A DNA stretch of 64,000 bases, taken from positions 16,615,501 to 16,679,500 of the forward strand of contig CM065397.1 in NCBI GenBank assembly GCA_033060915.1. Direction: 5' to 3'. Shown one piece after another: positions 46,783 through 58,604 of this stretch. The position numbers and the translations under genes were made by a program. The stretch's first letter is position 1. Each line of letters starts with the position of its first letter. Origin of the DNA: Euryodendron excelsum. Taxonomy: Eukaryota; Streptophyta; Magnoliopsida; Ericales; Pentaphylacaceae. The notes beneath the pieces were generated by a model, which ran no database searches, was not told the origin of the DNA, and was given only the letters and a program-made list of their open reading frames with translations.

Positions 46783-48739
46783 ATCTCTCCTTGGTGATTT
46801 TGTGACAAAACTAAGAAGATGATCTACCCCTTGCACATTAAGCACTCAAACTCATCATTACATACCCAACTCATTACATCTTATACTCATTGTTCAAAAA
46901 TAACCCTTTTGAAGAAGTTGTTCAACTTGCACACTTCAAGAATGCACAATCTTGTGAAAAACAAGTGATATATACTATTCATATCCAAAAGTAGTTCCCC
47001 CTCAATTCTATAATCACATGCTGCCCCTTAATTTACTAATCACATGAGTAAATTATTCAGAGATGACAAATAACATATATTCAGATTCATTGAAGTTCAT
47101 TCACAAACCAATAGAAATATAGCAATATAGATTCATCAATAATATTTTCATATTTCTTTCCCTTTTTGATACAAAATATTAAACACGTATTAATAAACAA
47201 TTTAAGGCCTAAACATAATAGAGAACTATAAGAGTTACAAGCCTAAACTATCTATAAAGGAAGAACCAGAGGACGTCCCTCCAACAAAGCACGGATAGCC
47301 AAAAAAAAGCCCTTGTTTGCTGGAGCCATGCCCAAATTCGCTTGAGCCATAAGGCAGTCTTGAAAAAAAATTAACTAACAAAAATAAAGAAAACAAAGTA
47401 CAATAATAACATGTTTTATACTTGGTTTAAGTACATCAGACTCTCAAGGGAAACATGTAAAACCAATAATTTCACAAGATATTTATAGATCAAGACTTGG
47501 AGTATATAAACTATGATAAAGTAATTCAATCTCAACACTTGAAACAAGATGAACAATTTCATGGAAGTGTAAGAGTGAATATCAATTTAGAGATAACATA
47601 TCGTTCAAATTCTAATTGTAATCTATGTTGCTGCATCACATTTGAATTTTGAAGATTTCCACAAACTAGAAGTTAAACCTATTGCCAGCCTAATACAAAA
47701 GTTGTTGTTAAAAAACACTTGGTCCCCCTCACTAATACAATACCATATGAAACTTCCAAGGTTTATTCCCCTTATCAAATTTTTTGTGTTGCAGTCATAT
47801 GGCGACTTTCACACTATTTGATTGTGGTAGCCCTTACTACAGACTGAATATTCTTTGAATATACATGATTTTTCTTTTTGTCTAATAGCAACTTTCACAC
47901 ACAATTATAGGTAGCCCTTTACTCATGCAAGAGTTTCATGTATTGATTTTCATTTTAAGAGAGAGTCTAACAATTTTAAAGGCATTTTAATACTTGGTTA
48001 ATCTAGAGAATAAACATCATCAAATCCAAGAAAGACACATAGAAATATTCGATCACATATGTGGACAAATAACTTATCAAATCCTAAATGATATGTGTAC
48101 AAATGTCACATTTAGCATGACATATATCACTCATTCATATATGAGGTTGAAAAGACTTTATCATATGCACATACCTAGTCTTAAGTTATAAGACACAGGT
48201 AAAAAAAAATGTCTTTCAATTTTCGCATGAGTAACATAATGTCAAAAAACAAAAATGCTATGAAGTCTTCATAAGATGCACAGTGTAAAAAAAAAAAAAA
48301 AAAATTGCACAATCAAAAAAAACTTTTTGTATTTTTGAATTTAAACTTTTAAATAGCAAAAAAAAAAAATACAAATACAAAAATATTATAGCACTAATAA
48401 ACAAAAATAGATATGATGAAAATCCTAGGCTACGATGAACATGGACTTTATCTAAGAAGGTCTGCCCAACAACCTTTTTAGGAGAACTTAGATTCTCTAA
48501 GTCTGATTTTCTAAGCCAAATGGTCATATACTTAAAGAGTAACGTGAAAGACATGGGACTTGGATTGTGTCCTAGGTATAACCATGGTACTATGGTTCCT
48601 TTTGATACCATATCTATTGGGAACCTACCTTGGCATTGTCGTTGTCTTAATCTATTCAATTTAACATTCAAAACAAAAGACTTATTAATATGGGCTACAA
48701 TGTTTTAATCAACGAGATGCATGCTTTCAAAAGTACTAG
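46783..48739 (-). other. Probable copia 3' internal debris and unassigned spacer
   Basis: The part next to the LTR-like sequence (46783-47050) reads on the minus strand like the untranslated region ahead of a copia PPT ('tttgtcacaaaatcacc'). Beyond about 47050 nothing is recognised. A 137-codon minus frame at 48258-48671 is low-complexity at one end and matches no family I know. Confidence 0.35.
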
Positions 48740-49560
48740 TGTTAAATCAAGATCTTTTGTGGTAAGACCTGAAACTAGCAACAATGTTGTCCTACGACAG
48801 GGACGTAAAATAATCTATCACTATGTTGGGAGACGTCGCTCGGCTTTAAACCACTATGTTGTGCAACCTTTAAGGTTACTAATGTTGAACTTCGCTTTGA
48901 TGTCGGGTTATAGTACACATAAAATTTCAAACAATGAGATATGATATGATCTGATGCCATGTGAAAAATTATGCTATGTTTTGACAAGAAACAATGTTAC
49001 GATGCATCTCACTTTTATGATACTCTGATTTGAAATGAGGAAATGTTTCAACATGAAAGCTTATGTCATAAATGGTTTTTCTATTGTTTTAAACATCAGA
49101 TATGAATGCTAGTACATGGTATTTTACGCTTATGCATCTTTATTATTTACTAAGCTTATAGCTTATATTTCTCATAATGTTTTCAAGTTGCCAAACCGGG
49201 AGGCCTTCAAAGGTGGTCCTTATATGGATGTTTGATCTATGGCCCATAGGCCCTTATGTTATGGAATGTGCTATTCGGGGCTGAACCCAATGATGTTTTG
49301 TAACCCACTTATAAATGATATATACTTGTGGTGGCCTAGAATAGGCCCACATGATACGTTTGGTTTTGGGTTAGGCACAGTTTTGCCATGAATGACACAC
49401 GTATTATTTCAAATTTTTAATTTTATTTTCGCAATTATGTATCAATTTAAATGATTATGCACAGATGTTCAATCGGATTATGAGACACGGCCTTAGATAG
49501 CCAAGCTACTAGTCGGTCATGAACCTTAAATTTGCATAGGCTGAGTCACGGAGCGTGACA
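48740..49560 (+). mobile_element. Solo LTR, 821 bp, chromovirus-like
   Basis: TGTTAAATC...GAGCGTGACA between perfect ACTAG duplications (48735-48739 and 49561-49565). TATAAAT at 49310 sets plus orientation. An end of the form TCACGGAGCGTGACA is frequent in plant Ty3 chromovirus LTRs (lineage inferred). No internal region. Confidence 0.85.
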
Positions 49561-49565
49561 ACTAG

Positions 49566-49880
49566 TTAGTATTGATTGCTATTAGCCAATACCTTGATCG
49601 ATACGAAACTTACTTTTATTAGTACCGTTTTATGGCTAGTACGATACGTACCGCTCAATACCAGTGGATACGATATGGATTGATAACTATAGTAGCTACG
49701 TTGGTCGCCTCTTACCACATTTTTTCAACCTAACCAAAATATATATATATATATATATTCTTAATCCCGACTTAAATGGCCTGCTTTTAACCAAATTGGA
49801 AAGAGAATCAGTTTGAGTTACGTGTAATCTACCCCGGACACCCCTAACCACATAACCTAAAAAACAATAGCACCCTTAGG
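49566..49880. other. Spacer rich in GTAC/GATACG-like motifs
   Basis: No gene. 49570-49700 repeats short words such as 'gatacga', 'gtacga' and 'agtac' without a clear period, then (AT)n at 49739-49759. Confidence 0.4.
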
Positions 49881-49881
49881 T

Positions 49882-50238
49882 AAGGGTGGGCATTGGCCAG
49901 GCCGAGCATGATCGGGCTTACACGAAAAAAAAAATTCTCATCGGGCTTAAAACCAAATCCCAAACTGCCCAAAATAAAAATTATGATTTCCAAGCCTGCC
50001 CATTTAATTTATAAATATTTTTAATAAATATTTTTTTCAAAAATAAAGTTAAATAATATACAATTTAAATACATAAATATAATAAATATATATATTATTT
50101 TATATATTTCGGGCCGAACCGTGCTAGGTCGGATTTCAAACACAATTTTCAAATCTGCCCAGTAAACTAGTCGGGCCTAAAGAAAAATCTCAAGTCGTAC
50201 AAAGGATGGGTGGACTATCGGGGTCATGCCCACCCCTG
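49882..50238. mobile_element. hAT-like MITE, ~357 bp
   Basis: Terminal inverted repeats AAGGGTGGGCATTGGCC and, inverted at the right end, CAGGGGTGGGCATGACC. Internal repeats of 'cgggc' type words. No clear 8-bp duplication. GGGGTGGGCA-type ends are common for plant hAT MITEs. Confidence 0.55.
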
Positions 50239-50514
50239 CTTTCATGATACTATAAGTTTTTTTTATATATACAAAATAATATAGTTAAAAGGAAAGAATA
50301 TTAATTTAAAATAAAACCCCCAATGTACCTTTTAATCACAAAAATACGAATCTCCTTACAACTCTTCTATTTTTCACTCTCCTCCTTTCTTGATAATCCG
50401 AGACTGAGTGTAGCAGTACATAAACACAGAAACCCCTTTTGGTTATTGGGAACGACCGACCAAAGAAGGCTGATCACTTTCACCGAAGGACCTAAACCAA
50501 GCATGTCCTTTTAT

Positions 50515-50554
<40 letters not shown>

Positions 50555-50565
50555 AGGTTGCTTGG
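50239..50565. other. Spacer with CT microsatellite
   Basis: No recognised gene; (CT)16 at 50519-50550. The sequence right of 50550 rejoins 52180 when the solo LTR is removed. Confidence 0.5.
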
Positions 50566-52179
50566 TGATTACACCCTAAAAGTGTAATCGTAGACTCTTA
50601 ATTCGCACTTTGTTAGATTTATATTAGTGTTAATTGTCTTATTTTAGTTAGATATTTGTTTGAGTATGTTTTATATGTGTTTTGTAGGTTATATAAGCTA
50701 ATAAAGGCAAAAAGAAAGCAAGAATAATCAAAGCGGGTTCAAAGCGAATAATTTGTTCATGAAAATTCAGACCTATCTCGGTATTTGGGCCATATCTTTT
50801 TACTTCGATGTCCGATTAAGTTGATTTTTGTGCCATTGGAAAGAAGACTTCAAGAGCTACAATTTGTCCGCTAATGTGCATCGGCTGAATCGGCCTCTAA
50901 AGTTGTCAAAATCAAGCTTCAAGGTGGAGGGATGAATAGTAACCGATCGATTGGCTTGGCAAACTTCAGAGAGGGTGATTTACCGATCGATCGGCCGATC
51001 GATCGGGTGAATAGTGACCGATCGATCGGTGAACAGTACCCGATCGATCGATGAACAGTGCCCGTGAACAATAAAAACAGTTTTTTTACCGATCAAACGC
51101 TCCAATTGCCGTTCGACCGGCCGATCGATCGGTGAACAGTGCCGATCGATCGGTCGATATAGATCTGGAGCTTAAAAGCTTTGTTGTCCAAAAAAATGAA
51201 AAGAGGAAGATTTTTTGGGTTTGTAGCAGCCAAGGGGGTGGTGTGAAAAGCTCCTCCAAGGTTGGTTTTTTATGTTTTTGTGTATTTTAGCTAAGATTTA
51301 TGTTTGTAATGTTAATGTAGGAGTAGAAATTGTAACTTTCTTATATTGCAATTTATTTTCCTTCACTTTCTTGTCATTTTCTCTCACTTTCTTAGCAACC
51401 AAACACTAGTTTTACTTAGTTTAATGTTAGATTTACCTTCATTTATGCTCTTTATTATGAATTCTAGTAGCTAAACATCTCTTGGGTGTGATTGTGAAGA
51501 TCCACCAAGGATTTTCAAGTATTTCAATGGGGATTCATGAACTTCAAAGTTTTATTCATAGATTTGTATAGTTCTATTTGGTTGGGTATTGGATTTGTTC
51601 GAAAACTTAGATTCATAACTCATTTGGTAATATTTATGCACAATTCAACAATTGGTATAAATCTTGCACATTTATAAGGTTTGCTTCTAGGATTCTATTA
51701 ATTTGTTTAATCCCTACATTCAACTAAATATGAACTCAAGGTATTACGGTCAAAATATTCCGAATCAAGAATCCATGGTGTGATTCTTGATTTGAATTAT
51801 AAAAATCCTCTATTGAAATTCTTGTTGTGAATTGGTTGATTGAATCAATCACATCCAAGCTTTCCATTTTAATTGTTTTACATTTAAATCAATTGCCTAG
51901 TTAGTTGCTTTAATTTTCATTGCACTAGTTTAGTAAATCAAAACCCCATAAAAAACCTAAAGATTTTCGGTCATTTTATTTTTCCTTTTATTTTAGATCC
52001 AATTCCCCACATAATTGCAATTCAATCCTAGGCTAGATTAGTGTGAGTTGAGTGCTAGAGCCTATATTTGGCTAGGTCCCTTGGGAGAGAACGATACCGG
52101 ATTACAGGTTTATACTTCATCGCGACCCTCGTACTCTTGCGGGGTACTAACTCCATTTTGTAGTTTTCGGAGCGAGTCA
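50566..52179 (+). mobile_element. Solo LTR, Athila-like, 1614 bp
   Basis: TGATTACACC...GCGAGTCA between perfect CTTGG duplications (50561-50565, 52180-52184). A terminal stem GATTACAC/GTGTAATC, a GATCGATC palindrome array (50942-51150) with GTGAACAGT spacers, a TATA-like TTAAAAG (about 51172), and U5 similar to element A ('gtgaagatccaccaaggat', 'ttgggagagaacga', 'acccttgcgg'-like). A related but distinct family from element A. Confidence 0.9.
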
Positions 52180-52184
52180 CTTGG

Positions 52185-52932
52185 TTGCTAACAAAACTAA
52201 GGAAAATTGAGTAGAAAATTTTTTGATTACTCAATTCGAGTTTTTTTTTTTGGTTTCTTTTTCTTTTAATTGTCATGTTCTCTTTGAGAAACCAAACGGA
52301 GAACGACTATGAATTTTAATTATTGATTTGCAAGTTATTGAGCTCTCTTCTTCCTCGATTGGACTTTTGGTGATTGAGATATGTTCTTTTGACAGTTTGT
52401 TTTCGTGATTCAATGCAATTCTGTCGATTAGTTCTCTCTTGGATCTGCCATATCTTAGCATGCATGGGGTCTGTCCTTCCCTTCCCTTTGTAAATATCTG
52501 TGTGTATAAACATTATAGAATTCATTTATACTTATACATGTAGAAGCTAATTTCTACTCTCTCTCTCCCTCTAGCTGAAAGCTCTGTTTGGCTCTTGGGA
52601 AAATGGTAGAAAAGGGAACTGCCTGAAATATTGAAACTCTGCAAATTTTCTATTCTCTTCTCCTCTTTTTTTTTTTTTATCCTTTTTTTTCCCTAAAGAT
52701 AAACAACATAAAGAAAAAAAAAACTATTGTAATAACAATATCCTTTTTCTTTTTTCCCCCCTCAGTTTCATGGGTATTGTAACGAAGAGTTGGAGTTTCT
52801 TTGCATAGTTTAACTATGCTCAGATGGAGATCCTATCCCTTTTGCTGGAGTATTGTCGATGGACTTCATTAGCTCACCCTTATCCGTCTAATTGCTTATT
52901 ATGTTAATCAAGTCTTTTAGTTTATGCATTTT
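52185..52932. other. Spacer between solo LTR and copia element
   Basis: Short overlapping frames only; T- and A-runs at 52668-52690 and 52715. Nothing recognised. Confidence 0.5.
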
Positions 52933-53193
52933 TGCTGGGTTCATACCCAAATCATCACCTAGCCACCTACCAAAGTTGATGAAACCATCCAACCGCTAGA
53001 GCTTCGAGAAGCACAGCAGCCTATGCATCGTTACCGACCACCATTTGTCAAGGTTGATGGCTGCCAAACTTGACAATTGGTGCTCCCCCTCCCCTATAAA
53101 TAGAGGGTTGAGGTGAGGAAGATTATCAATCCAACTCAAGCAAGAGCAAAAGAGAGCAAGAGAGTTTTTTTTTGTGAAGAGTTGAGTTGAGTC

Positions 53194-53228
<35 letters not shown>

Positions 53229-53330
53229 GAACCTCCTCCTCCTTCTCCTCTATTTTTTTCTTCTCTATATAATGAAATTCTTTCTCCAATTTATTGATGT
53301 GTGAATGTGTATCTGATTTCTGGCCCAACA
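52933..53330 (+). repeat. 5' LTR of copia element
   Basis: TATA box CTATAAATA at about 53094; (AG)n at 53196-53226; 'tataatgaaatt' near the end. The PBS starts three bases on. Confidence 0.95.
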
Positions 53331-53332
53331 AG

Positions 53333-53350
53333 TGGTATCAGAGCGAGATT
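53333..53350 (+). other. Primer-binding site (initiator Met-tRNA)
   Basis: TGGTATCAGAGCGAGATT; TGGTATCAGAGC is the classic copia PBS complementary to initiator Met-tRNA. Confidence 0.95.
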
Positions 53351-53855
53351 AGAGTCGCTGGAGCAATTTTTTGTTGCTATTTTTTGCTCGCTGCCCATAA
53401 ATTAAAGTTGCCAAAATCGTGTTTCGATCACACCACTGTGTTCGTCTCATCAAAACGAGTTCAACGATGCAAACCGCATTGAAAACGGATCTAAAACAAG
53501 CCCGTACAAGCCACTCAAAGTTATGTTCTGACGAGTCAACGCCGGCGTCGTCATCAGCACCGGGAAAGATGATCTGACATCATTGCTGATGTTATCCTTG
53601 ACCAAGTCAACTGCCATGTCACTAGTCCAGTCAGCTGCCACGTCATTATCCAGTCAGCTGCCACGTTATCAAAACTTTTAAAAATTACAGTTTGGACCCA
53701 AAAATTTCTAGAAATTACAGTTTGACCCCTAAACAAACTAAAATTTTCAATTAAGCCTTTCTTATGGTTTTTCACCGTTCCAGACGCAACTGTACACTCT
53801 GTTTTGGCAAATTCTACTTCTATAGTACTGTACAAGCCAATTGAAGAGTAAATTC

Positions 53856-54650
53856 ATGGAGGAGCCATCAACATCAACCTCAAGAGCTATGGTTATGCCC
53901 ACCTCTTCGAACTACGCCATTTGGTGGCCTTGAATAGAGAACTATTTAATCTGTCGGGATTCATTTGATCCTTTGGATGAAGCGGGGGTGAAACCGACAG
54001 ACACAACGGAAGCCGAGTGAAGATGGAAGAACAAGAAAACCATCAGTCTAATCAAACAATGGATCGACCATAGCGTATTCCAACATGTTGCTCAGGACAC
54101 AAATGCATATACTCTCTGGAAGAAGCTAGAGAATCTATTTCAAGCTGAAACCTCTTGAAACAAAGCTCTCTTGATGAAGCGCTTTGTCAACTTGAAGTGA
54201 AAGAGCAGTACATCAATTACTGTGCACACTAGTCGGTTCTAGAACTACGTGAACCAGCTTGCAGCTATGGAATTGCCATGAGACGATGAAGAGCAAGCCC
54301 TCTTACTTCTTAGTTCTCTACCAAACAGTTGGGCAACGTTGGTGGTGTCCCTCAACAACTCAGCTCCAAATGGCAAACTCATCATGGCGATGGTCAAGGA
54401 TGCCTTTTTTAATGAAGAAGCCAGACAGAAGGAAGCTGGCATGTAACAATCATATGCCCTCACTACAAAAAGCAGGGGGAGGCCTCAGGAAGATAATAGA
54501 GGCCGAGAAAAAGGCAGAGGCAGAGGTAGAGGCAGAGGCAGAGGAAGAGGTAGAGGCAGAAGCAGAAGCAGAGGAAGGTCATAGGATCCTGGCAGATCTA
54601 ATGATGGACATGGCAAGTTTACCTGTTATCATTATGGCATTGAAGGTCAC
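53856..54650 (+). pseudogene. gag of copia element, degraded
   Basis: Starts ATG 53856 (MEEPSTSTSRA) and hits a stop within 26 codons. Recognisable capsid words in shifting frames (ALLLLSSLPNSW-type at about 54298, NSAPNGKL at about 54358). Arg/Gly/Glu-rich repeat 'gaggcagaggcag' at 54500-54575. The zinc knuckle at about 54619-54661 has lost two cysteines (CYHYGIEGHMKKDY). Confidence 0.85.
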
Positions 54651-56110
54651 ATGAAGAAGGACTACAGAAAATTAAAAAGGGAGCAAAGTCAAGACAATTA
54701 CCAGCACAATAAGGAAAATGCTGACACCCTAGTCACCATTAAGAGAGATGTCACAGTACTCTCCGTGGAAGAAGAGACGTGCCTCCACGTTGCCAACCAG
54801 AATTTCGAATGGGTGGTAGACACAGTAGCCTCCTACCACGCCACTCCCCACATCGAGTTCTTCATGACGTACAAAGCTGGAGACTTTGGTACTATAAGAA
54901 TGGGGAACACCAGTTCATCAAAGATTGTGGGAATTGGTGATGTTCGAATCCAGAAAAACAATGGCTGCACAATGGTATTGAAGGATGTCAAACACGTGCC
55001 TGACCTCCAGCTCAATCTTATTTCTGGGATAGCCCTTGATCAACAGGGTTATAATAACTGCTTTAGCAATGGCACTTGGAAGCTATCAAAAGGTGCCCTG
55101 GTTATCGCCCGGGGGCATATTTGCAGCACGCTATACAGAACCCATGCAAAGGTTTGTTTAGACAGCCTCAATGCAATTGAAGACGAGGCATCACCAAATC
55201 TGTGGCATAAGAGACTCGGCTACATGGGAGAGAAAGGGTTGTTCACACTGGTGAAGAAGGCTCTCATTCCAGCAAACAAGAAGATTGTCATGAACCCTTG
55301 TGAGCATTACCTGTTTGGCAAGCAATATCGAGTCTCGTTCAGTTCCTCCACGTGGAGAATATTAGAGTTATTGAGCCTAGTACACTCTGATGTGTGTGGT
55401 CCCATAGAAGAAGAGTCATTGAGCGGTAATAGGTATTTTGTTACCTTTATAGATGATGCTTCACGAAAGGTGTGGCTGTATTTTTTAAAGACCAAGGATC
55501 AAGTACTCAAGAACTTCAAGATCTTCCATGCTATGGTGGAAAAGGAGACTGACAAGAAGTTAAAGTGCCTCCGGATAGACAATAGAGGCAAGTACACATC
55601 AAGGAGTTCAAGGCATAATGCGCAGAACGCGGTATCCACCTTGAAAAGACGGTCCCACGCACCCCATAGCATAATGGAGTAATCGAAAAAATGAACTAGA
55701 CCATTGTAGAAAGAACCTGGTGTTTACTCAGTATGGCTGATCTGCCAAAGCCATTCTAGGGTGAAGCTGTTCGTGCTTCCTGCTACTTGATCAACAGATC
55801 ACCATCAGTGCCATTAAAGTTCGAAGTTCCAGATATGGTGTGGACTGGCAAGAAGGATATCTCCTACTCTCACCTGGGAGTGTTTGGGTGTAAGGCTTTT
55901 GCACACGGATCCAAGGAGCAGAGACAGAAGCTCGACATGAAGTCCATTCCATGCATCTTCATTGGTTATGGAGATGAAGAGTATGGATACAGACTATGGG
56001 ATCCAGCAACAAAGAATGTCATTAGAAGTAGGGACGTTGTGTTTTATGAGAACCAATTTTATGGGAACCAACTAAGTCCAGTGGTTCCAGTTCCCATGCT
56101 CCTGACATGA
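54651..56110 (+). pseudogene. Protease and integrase of copia element
   Basis: Open 54651-55682, then another frame to 56110. The protease active site reads VVDTVASYH, where D-S/T-G is expected, so the catalytic triad Gly is lost. The GAG-pre-integrase region is LWHKRLGYMGEKGL (about 55199). Integrase: first Asp in LVHSDVCGP (about 55377), second in RIDNRGKY instead of the usual DNGGEY. The Glu-containing block (55670-55700) is interrupted by stops. The C-terminal part 55787-56110 (HLGVFGCKAF, IFIGYGDEEYGYRLWDP) is intact. Confidence 0.9.
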
Positions 56111-56269
56111 CTCCAGATCCAGCACCAGTCCAGCTTACCACATATACTAGAATATAGGAGATAATTCCAGAAGATGAAGAAAAAAAAGGTGTTGAGCAGG
56201 GAAAGCAACAACCTCCTCCACCAGAAGAAGAAGAACTTCCATAACCAATTGGTGAGGTACCTCCTCAAA

Positions 56270-57925
56270 TTGAAGAGCATCAGCCAAGGAGATTTGCAAG
56301 AGGTCGTGTCGTGATTCCATCGACCAGATATCCGGAATCAGACTACATCATGCTCACTGATGAAGGGGAGCCAGAGGACTTTTATGAAGTACAGACCCAT
56401 CCAGAAAAAGACAAGTGGATGGAAGCCATGCAAGAAGAGATGAGTTCCTTACACAAGAATCAGACCTATGATCTGATATGACTTCCCAAAGGAAGAAAGC
56501 CTTGAGGAACAAGTGGGTTTTCAAGCTAAAGAAAGATGATAGTGGAAAACTAGTCAGGCATAAGGCTCGATTGGTTGTTAAAGGATTCCAACAGAAGAAA
56601 GGAGTTGACTTTAATGAGATTTTCTCACTGGTAGTGAAGATGACCTCAATTTGAGTTATACTTAGATTAGTAGCCAGTTTGAACTTGGAGCTCGAATAGA
56701 TGGATGTCAAGATAGCTTTTCTCCATGGAGATCTAAAAGTAGAGATCTATAAAGAGCAGCCAGAAAGGTTTGAAGCTCCCAAGAAAGAACACTTAGTTTG
56801 CAAGTTGAAGAAGAGTCTCTATGGCCTGAAGCAAGAGCCAAGACAATGGTACAAGAAGTTTGACTCATTCATGGTGGGTTATGGGTACAAGAGGATTACT
56901 GCAGACCAGTGCGTGTATATTCAGAGATTCTCGGATGGTAGCTTTGTGACACTCCTTCTCTATGTAAATGACATGTTGATCATTAGATATGATGCTGTCA
57001 AGATTAGCAAGCTGAAAAATGAGCTATCTCAATCCTTTGATATGAAGGACTTAAGCCCTGCTCAGCAAATTTTGGGCATGCAAATTGTTCGTGATAGCAA
57101 AGCCAAAAAATTGAGGCTATCATAAGAAAAGTACGTTAAATGGGTGATTAGAAGGTTCAACATGGAAAATGCCAAGCCAGTCAATACTCCACTGGCTAAT
57201 CACTTCAAGCTGAGCAAGAGTTCGTGTCCCTCCTCAAAGACTGAGATGAAAGAAATGGCAACAGTACCCTACTCTTCAGCAGTAGGCAGTCTGATGTATG
57301 TAATGGTGTATACAAGGCTAGATATTACTCACGCTGTAGGCGTTGTGAGCATATTTCTTTCTAACCCAGGGAAAGAGCATTATGAAGCAGTCAAATGGAT
57401 TCTCAGGTACCTAAAGGGTACATCAAAGCTATGCTTGTGTTTTGGGGGAGCTGAACCAGTTTTGGAAGGCTATACAGATTTAGATATGGTCGGTGATTTT
57501 GATGGTAGGCAATCTACATCAGGATTCCTCGACACCTTCGTAGGGGGAGTTGTATCATAGCAGTCTAAACTACAAAAATGTGTGACATTATCTACAACGG
57601 AGGCAGAATATACCACTGCAGCGGAAGCTAGGAAGGAAATGTTATGGATGAAGCGGTTTTTCCAAGAACTGGGAATCAAGTAGAAGGAATACAAGGTGCA
57701 TTGTGACAGTCAGAGTGCTCTGAATTTGAGCAAAAATTCAATATACCATTCCCGTACCAAGCATATCAATATTCGCTATCATTAGATACACGAGGTGATG
57801 GATAAACAGCTGTTGAACCTTGATAAGATTCATACAATAGAAAATCCAGCAGACATGCTAACAAAGGTGGTTACTCGTAAGAAGTTCGAGATATGTAAGG
57901 ACATAGCCGAAATGAACGCTAACTG
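56270..57925 (+). pseudogene. RT and RNase H of copia element
   Basis: The RT N-terminal half (about 56385-56699: WVFKLKKDD, QKKGVDFNEIF) is stop-ridden. From 56700, MDVKIAFLHGDL, KKSLYGLKQEPRQWY, and the catalytic motif as YVNDM where YVDDM is expected. RNase H from about 57260 (YSSAVGSLMY, RYLKGTSKLCL), with TDLDMVGD for TDADWAGD, STTEAEY at 57590, and KHINIRYH at 57762. Ends near 57925 (MNAN). Confidence 0.9.
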
Positions 57926-57973
57926 AAGGACGTCAGATTTTGTTCTCCTCCAATAGGTATGAAGGGGGAGGAT

Positions 57974-58360
57974 TGCTGGGTTCATACCCAAATCGTCAGC
58001 CAACCACCTACCAAAGTTGATGAAACCTTCCAGTCGCCAAAACTTCAATAAGCACAGTCGCCCACGCGTCATCGCCGACCACTACTTGTCAAGGTTGGTG
58101 GTTGCCAACCTTGACAATTGGTGCTCCCCTTTCCCTATAAATAGAAAGTTAAGGTGAGGGAGATTATCAAGTCAGTTCAAGCAAGAGCAAGAGAGAGCAA
58201 GAGAATTTTTTTTTTTTTTTGTGAAGAGTTGAGTTGAGTCACAAGAGAGAGAGAGAGCCGAACCTCCTCCTCCTTTTTTGTTTTTTTTTTTTCTCTATAT
58301 AATGAAATTCTTTCTCTAATTTATTAGTGTGTGAGTGTGTATTTGATTTCTAGCCCAACA
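57974..58360 (+). repeat. 3' LTR of copia element
   Basis: 387 bp, matching the 5' LTR except substitutions and a shorter (AG)n. The preceding PPT is G-rich. Confidence 0.95.
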
Positions 58361-58395
58361 ATTTTTAGATTACTCAACGGGCTGTTTCACCGTGG

Positions 58396-58563
58396 GACTT
58401 CAAAGGAACTCTTGAATTTGGCCTTGCTTTTCCCCGATTGTCCTTGACTAGTTACTATGATGTTAATTGGGCTGGTTGCCTTGATCATCATCATTCCACT
58501 TCTAAGGGTTGCATTTTTCTTGGCCTTATAAATATTTTTAGCGACGCTTTTTGCCGTGGAAAA
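58396..58563 (+). pseudogene. Orphan copia RNase H fragment
   Basis: A continuous frame right of the copia element reads DFKGTLEFGLAF, LTSYYDVNWAGCLDH, STSKGCIFLG, matching the copia RNase H start (KGT..GL.., Y.DADWAGC). It belongs to a different, older copia copy into which the 5.4-kb element inserted, or a flank of it. The catalytic Asp of DADWAG reads DVNWAG. Confidence 0.75.
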
Positions 58564-58604
58564 AAATAAATTTCTTTTTAGTGTGGTGAAGTGGGCATGG
58601 ATCT

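Larger units (their letters stand above)
52933..58360 (+). mobile_element. Ty1/copia element, 5.4 kb (Tork/TNT1-like), inactive
   Basis: LTRs 52933-53330 (398 bp) and 57974-58360 (387 bp), both TGCTGGGTTC...CCCAACA, perfect TSD ATTTT (52928-52932, 58361-58365), PBS, PPT (GAAGGGGGAGGAT, 57961-57973), and gag, protease, integrase, RT, RNase H in copia order. Many frame breaks, and catalytic residues changed in protease and RT. The sublineage is from remembered similarity to TNT1-94-type pol. Confidence 0.95.

Noticed and set aside
48258..48671. 137-codon minus-strand ORF
   Set aside because: Ends in poly-F/L low complexity from A-runs; no recognised domain.
54259..54654. 131-codon ORF rich in EAEAE
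   Set aside because: Out-of-frame reading of the Arg/Gly-rich gag tail of the copia element.
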